Shown: positions 62,016 through 64,000 of the stretch, in pieces | Position numbering within the stretch: the stretch's first letter is position 1 | How the letters are laid out: each line of letters begins with the position of its first letter | Source: Microglena sp. YARC | Lineage: Eukaryota; Chlorophyta; Chlorophyceae; Chlamydomonadales; Chlamydomonadaceae | Length of the DNA stretch: 64,000 nucleotides | Direction: 5' to 3' | Assembly: GCA_022414725.1 (NCBI GenBank) | Contig: CM039465.1 | Span: forward strand, 40,891,115 to 40,955,114 | Notes under the pieces: generated by a model | Seen by the model: the letters and a program-made list of their open reading frames with translations, nothing else | What the model was told of the DNA's origin: nothing | Database searches by the model: none | Position numbers and translations under genes: made by a program

Positions 62016-62215
62016 CAGGGTAATTCAAAGCGCGCGCTTTTGCGCTTTTGAGCGCTGACTTTTTAACCCCCTCTGCGCTTTTAAGCGCCAGTTTTTTTGC
62101 AAACCCTTGTGGACCCAGCAAGCATTTTTTGGCGCGTTTTGGCACTACAAAGCGCAGTTTTTTTGTTTTCAAGTGTGCTAAAGCGCTGGTCAATTTGGCC
62201 ATTTGAAGTACCCTG
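62016..62215 (-). mobile_element. hAT-like MITE copy 5 (200 bp)
   Basis: Ends cagggtaattc ... gaagtaccctg. Perfect 8-bp target duplication ccctgatc (62008-62015 and 62216-62223). Confidence 0.93.
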
Positions 62216-62219
62216 CCCT

Positions 62220-62350
62220 GATCATCCCAGCTGACCGCCTTATTCCCAAGGCAAAGTCGGAGCAACCACATAATCGATGACAGCAGAAGGTCAGTCTTTG
62301 CAACATTAGTTGTGTCAAACATTTTATGATGTGATTCAAATCTGACCAAC
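62220..62350 (-). other. Possible coding fragment split by MITE copy 5
   Basis: The minus strand is open and reads SHHKMFDTTNVAKTDLLLSS, then IMWLLRLCLGNKAVSWDDQG up to the MITE. Removing the MITE and one target copy continues the frame a few residues (GGAHACAV) to a stop. Composition is protein-like. It could be a decayed gene or transposase fragment; no family recognised. Confidence 0.3.
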
Positions 62351-62451
62351 AGGCTGTCAAAATAATATATTGTATCCGGCTTGTCTATACTATGCTTTGT
62401 GCCAATAGTGGAGATGGGAGATGGGGGTGCTTTTTTTTAGGAGGCAGGTGC

Positions 62452-62482
62452 TGGGGTTTAGGGTTTAGGGTTAGGGTTCAGG
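62452..62482. repeat. Telomere-like TTTAGGG words
   Basis: ggggtttagggtttagggtt, then agggttcagggg. Short interstitial copy. Confidence 0.8.
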
Positions 62483-62689
62483 GGAAACGGTTCAGTGTGA
62501 GGGTTTACATAACACAACTCACCTCCCATTACACCCACCATGTCTTTGTTTGCTGTGCGAAAAAGTACTCTGGGTAGCGATTTGTGTCTGAGTGCTGGGA
62601 TCCGGAATCAGGTCTCATGATCAGGGGTCGGCTATGTTATATAATATGAGTGAATAAATAATATTATATAATATGATATAATATTAGAC

Positions 62690-62805
62690 GGACGAGCCGT
62701 CTCACCAGAAATTCGAATTTATTTGAAAAACTAATATTATTGTGACACTATAATAATATTAGTTAATATTAGGTTTTCAAACACTAATATTAGTTGCCGT
62801 TCCCT
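62690..62805 (+). repeat. Dispersed AT-rich repeat family F, copy 2
   Basis: gacgagccgtctcaccagaa, tttgaaaaactaatattatt and gtgacactataataatatta match 39955-40085. Confidence 0.75.
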
Positions 62806-62988
62806 ACTCATGATCAGGTAGCGGATATCTTGACAAAAACGGAATCTCAGGTAGCGATTGGAATAGGTGGTCGAAAATATTATGAAAATTATGAAAATGG
62901 AAATTATGAAAGAAAAACAAAAATGGACGATGTAAATTTTGAAAAAATTAAAATTATGGGAAAAACATCTCTGGTAAGGATCTCATGA
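62794..62988 (+). pseudogene. Possible copia-type RNase H end fragment
   Basis: A 64-residue frame contains THDQVADILTKTESQVAIG. In Ty1/copia polyproteins a (E)DQ(V/L)ADI(L/F)TK motif marks the end of the RNase H domain. The following residues (RKYYENYENGNYERKTKMDD) are AT-rich, low-complexity and unrelated. It is a short, low-confidence relic, and it does not share sequence with the element at 9.3-13.9 kb. Confidence 0.3.
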
Positions 62989-63197
62989 TTGTGAACCATC
63001 CCGATCAAGGACTAAATTCCTGATTAAGAAGCTCAGAGAAAAATAAATTTTGAACATTTGTGTGAGCTGCCACAGGACGTGAGATTGAAGGAACCTTCCC
63101 GTTTACATGTACTGTACATACTGGAGAATGGCTACTATGTTGGGTTAATTTGGTTTTGCAGACCCCAACTGTACCTGAGCTTGGACTACCGCGCGAC

Positions 63198-63362
63198 CAG
63201 GGTACTTCAATTGACAAAATTGGCCAGCGCTTTAGCGCACTTGAAAGAAAGAAAAACTGCGCTTTGTAGTGCAAAAAGCGCAAAAATTGCTTGCTGCGCC
63301 TACAGTGGGGCTCAAAAAGGCAGCGCTTCGGCGCGCAAAAGCGCGCGCTTGGAAGTACCCTA
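63198..63362 (+). mobile_element. hAT-like MITE copy 6 (165 bp, internally deleted)
   Basis: Ends cagggtacttc ... gaagtacccta. Target duplication cgcgcgac / cccgcgac (7 of 8). About 30 bp shorter than the 195-bp form around cctacagtggggctc. Confidence 0.9.
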
Positions 63363-63405
63363 CCCGCGACAGCACGGAGGGAGGAGCTCGGAGACTAACC
63401 TACAC

Positions 63406-63573
63406 CGGGGTACTACTTCTTGCCAAATTGGTCAGCGCTTAAAGCGCACAAACGTCAAATTGGTCAGCCCTTTTTAGTGCAAAAAGGGAGTTGAAAAAAC
63501 TGCGCTAAACGCGCTGAGGGGCTCAAAAAGGCAGCGCGGCACCGCGCTGCCGCGCACGCTTAGTAGAACCCTG
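63406..63573 (+). mobile_element. hAT-like MITE copy 7 (168 bp, internally deleted)
   Basis: Ends cggggtactac ... tagtagaaccctg. Perfect target duplication acctacac (63398-63405 and 63574-63581). It lies 43 bp from copy 6, same orientation, and about 20 bp before a SINE. Confidence 0.93.
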
Positions 63574-63592
63574 ACCTACACTGCAGCATCCA

Positions 63593-63780
63593 TTTCCACG
63601 AATGGTTCAATGGTCGAGCTCGTTGAAATGCTGAAGGTGCGGGGTTCAAATACCTACGGGCGCACTTTCGCTTTCGCGGCTGCTGTCTACCGCCGAGGTA
63701 GCTTTGTCTAGGTCATGTAGCAGCCCGATCTCTACCGCCGCAAGACGGGGCTCCCTTAATACCCTCTCCACCAGGCGATC
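63593..63780 (+). mobile_element. tRNA-derived SINE copy 7
   Basis: Head cgaatggttcaatggtcgag, B box ggggttcaaatacc, body gctgctgtctaccgccgagg, tagcagcccgat, ctcccttaataccctctcca, end ccaggcgatc. Nothing is assigned in 63781-64000 beyond a C-rich end. Confidence 0.83.
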
Positions 63781-64000
63781 TCGTTTTTTTCATTACACTG
63801 TGTGAGTGTTTTCCTGTGTATTTTGAAGGTCGAGGGGTAGTAGCCAAATATGCTGATGGGACTGGCCTAACCTTAGAAACACTGATTCGAACAGATCAGA
63901 CGGGAAAAACTGATATTAGGTGTGCGTCCTATAAGACGGCCACCATGGTAGAACCCTTTGGTTCCCTGCCCCCCCCATCCACCCACCCACCTCAACACAC

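Noticed and set aside
8787..63477. Recurrent 60-90-residue frames with a KLASALAHLK(T/E) motif at seven sites, looking like a conserved small protein family
   Set aside because: They fall inside the hAT-like MITEs. Conservation is that of the DNA element, frames extend into unrelated flanks, and copies have different stops.

Overview
This is a repeat-dominated stretch of a eukaryotic nuclear genome. Bacterial features are absent. Coding sequence lies in short exons with GT(G/A)AG donors and pyrimidine-AG acceptors. There is one non-autonomous Ty1/copia-type LTR retrotransposon, a family of seven hAT-like MITEs, seven tRNA-derived SINE copies, and a very large load of micro- and minisatellites. 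Plant-type telomere-like TTTAGGG runs, moderate GC and these long, repeat-stuffed introns suggest a green alga (Dunaliella-like or another chlorophyte). That assignment is an inference and no marker gene proves it. Frequent one-base indels between neighbouring repeat units, and an exact 1,000-N gap (55501-56500), suggest a long-read-type draft assembly.

Layout: 1-5.3 kb holds dispersed repeats, a short minus-strand exon of unknown identity (4332-4422) with two degenerate copies, and a G-rich minisatellite ending in poly-G. 5.3-8.5 kb holds a plus-strand gene start: first coding exon 6892-7003 and second exon 8255-8444, in matching phase, identity unknown. 8.8-14.6 kb holds a 195-bp MITE, a young 4.6-kb LTR element (220-bp LTRs differing at one base, CGTTT target duplication) and a hairpin. 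14.6-18.9 kb is a graveyard of small dispersed repeats and SINEs.

19.3-37.4 kb holds the best-supported host gene. It is on the minus strand and encodes a protein ending in the C-terminal membrane domain of the MCTP family (multiple C2 and transmembrane domain proteins, PRT_C-like). Ten exons were placed by hand. Their reading phases agree at eight of nine junctions; one junction implies a missed exon. Going 5' to 3' it encodes a hydrophobic segment, an acidic linker, a Ser/Thr-rich linker with six repeats of about 43 residues, a C2 domain, an alpha-helical region, and two membrane hairpins separated by an acidic linker. Further minus-strand exons at 44.6 kb, 56.5 kb (partial), 57.8 kb, 58.9 kb and 60.8-61.1 kb may belong to the 5' part of the same gene or to a neighbour. 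The 60.8-61.1 kb exon is C2-like.

The most striking observation is that almost every exon boundary here sits beside a minisatellite built from that exon's own splice junction. Donor-side arrays repeat the exon end plus intron start. Acceptor-side arrays repeat branch-point-like sequence, pyrimidine tract, AG and exon start. The extreme case is a roughly 10.7-kb array at 44.8-55.5 kb that runs into the gap: about 170 degenerate units of about 62 bp, each carrying a potential 3' splice site on the coding strand. I know of no described system with this arrangement and present it as the main candidate for something new. It could affect splicing or simply reflect runaway local duplication.
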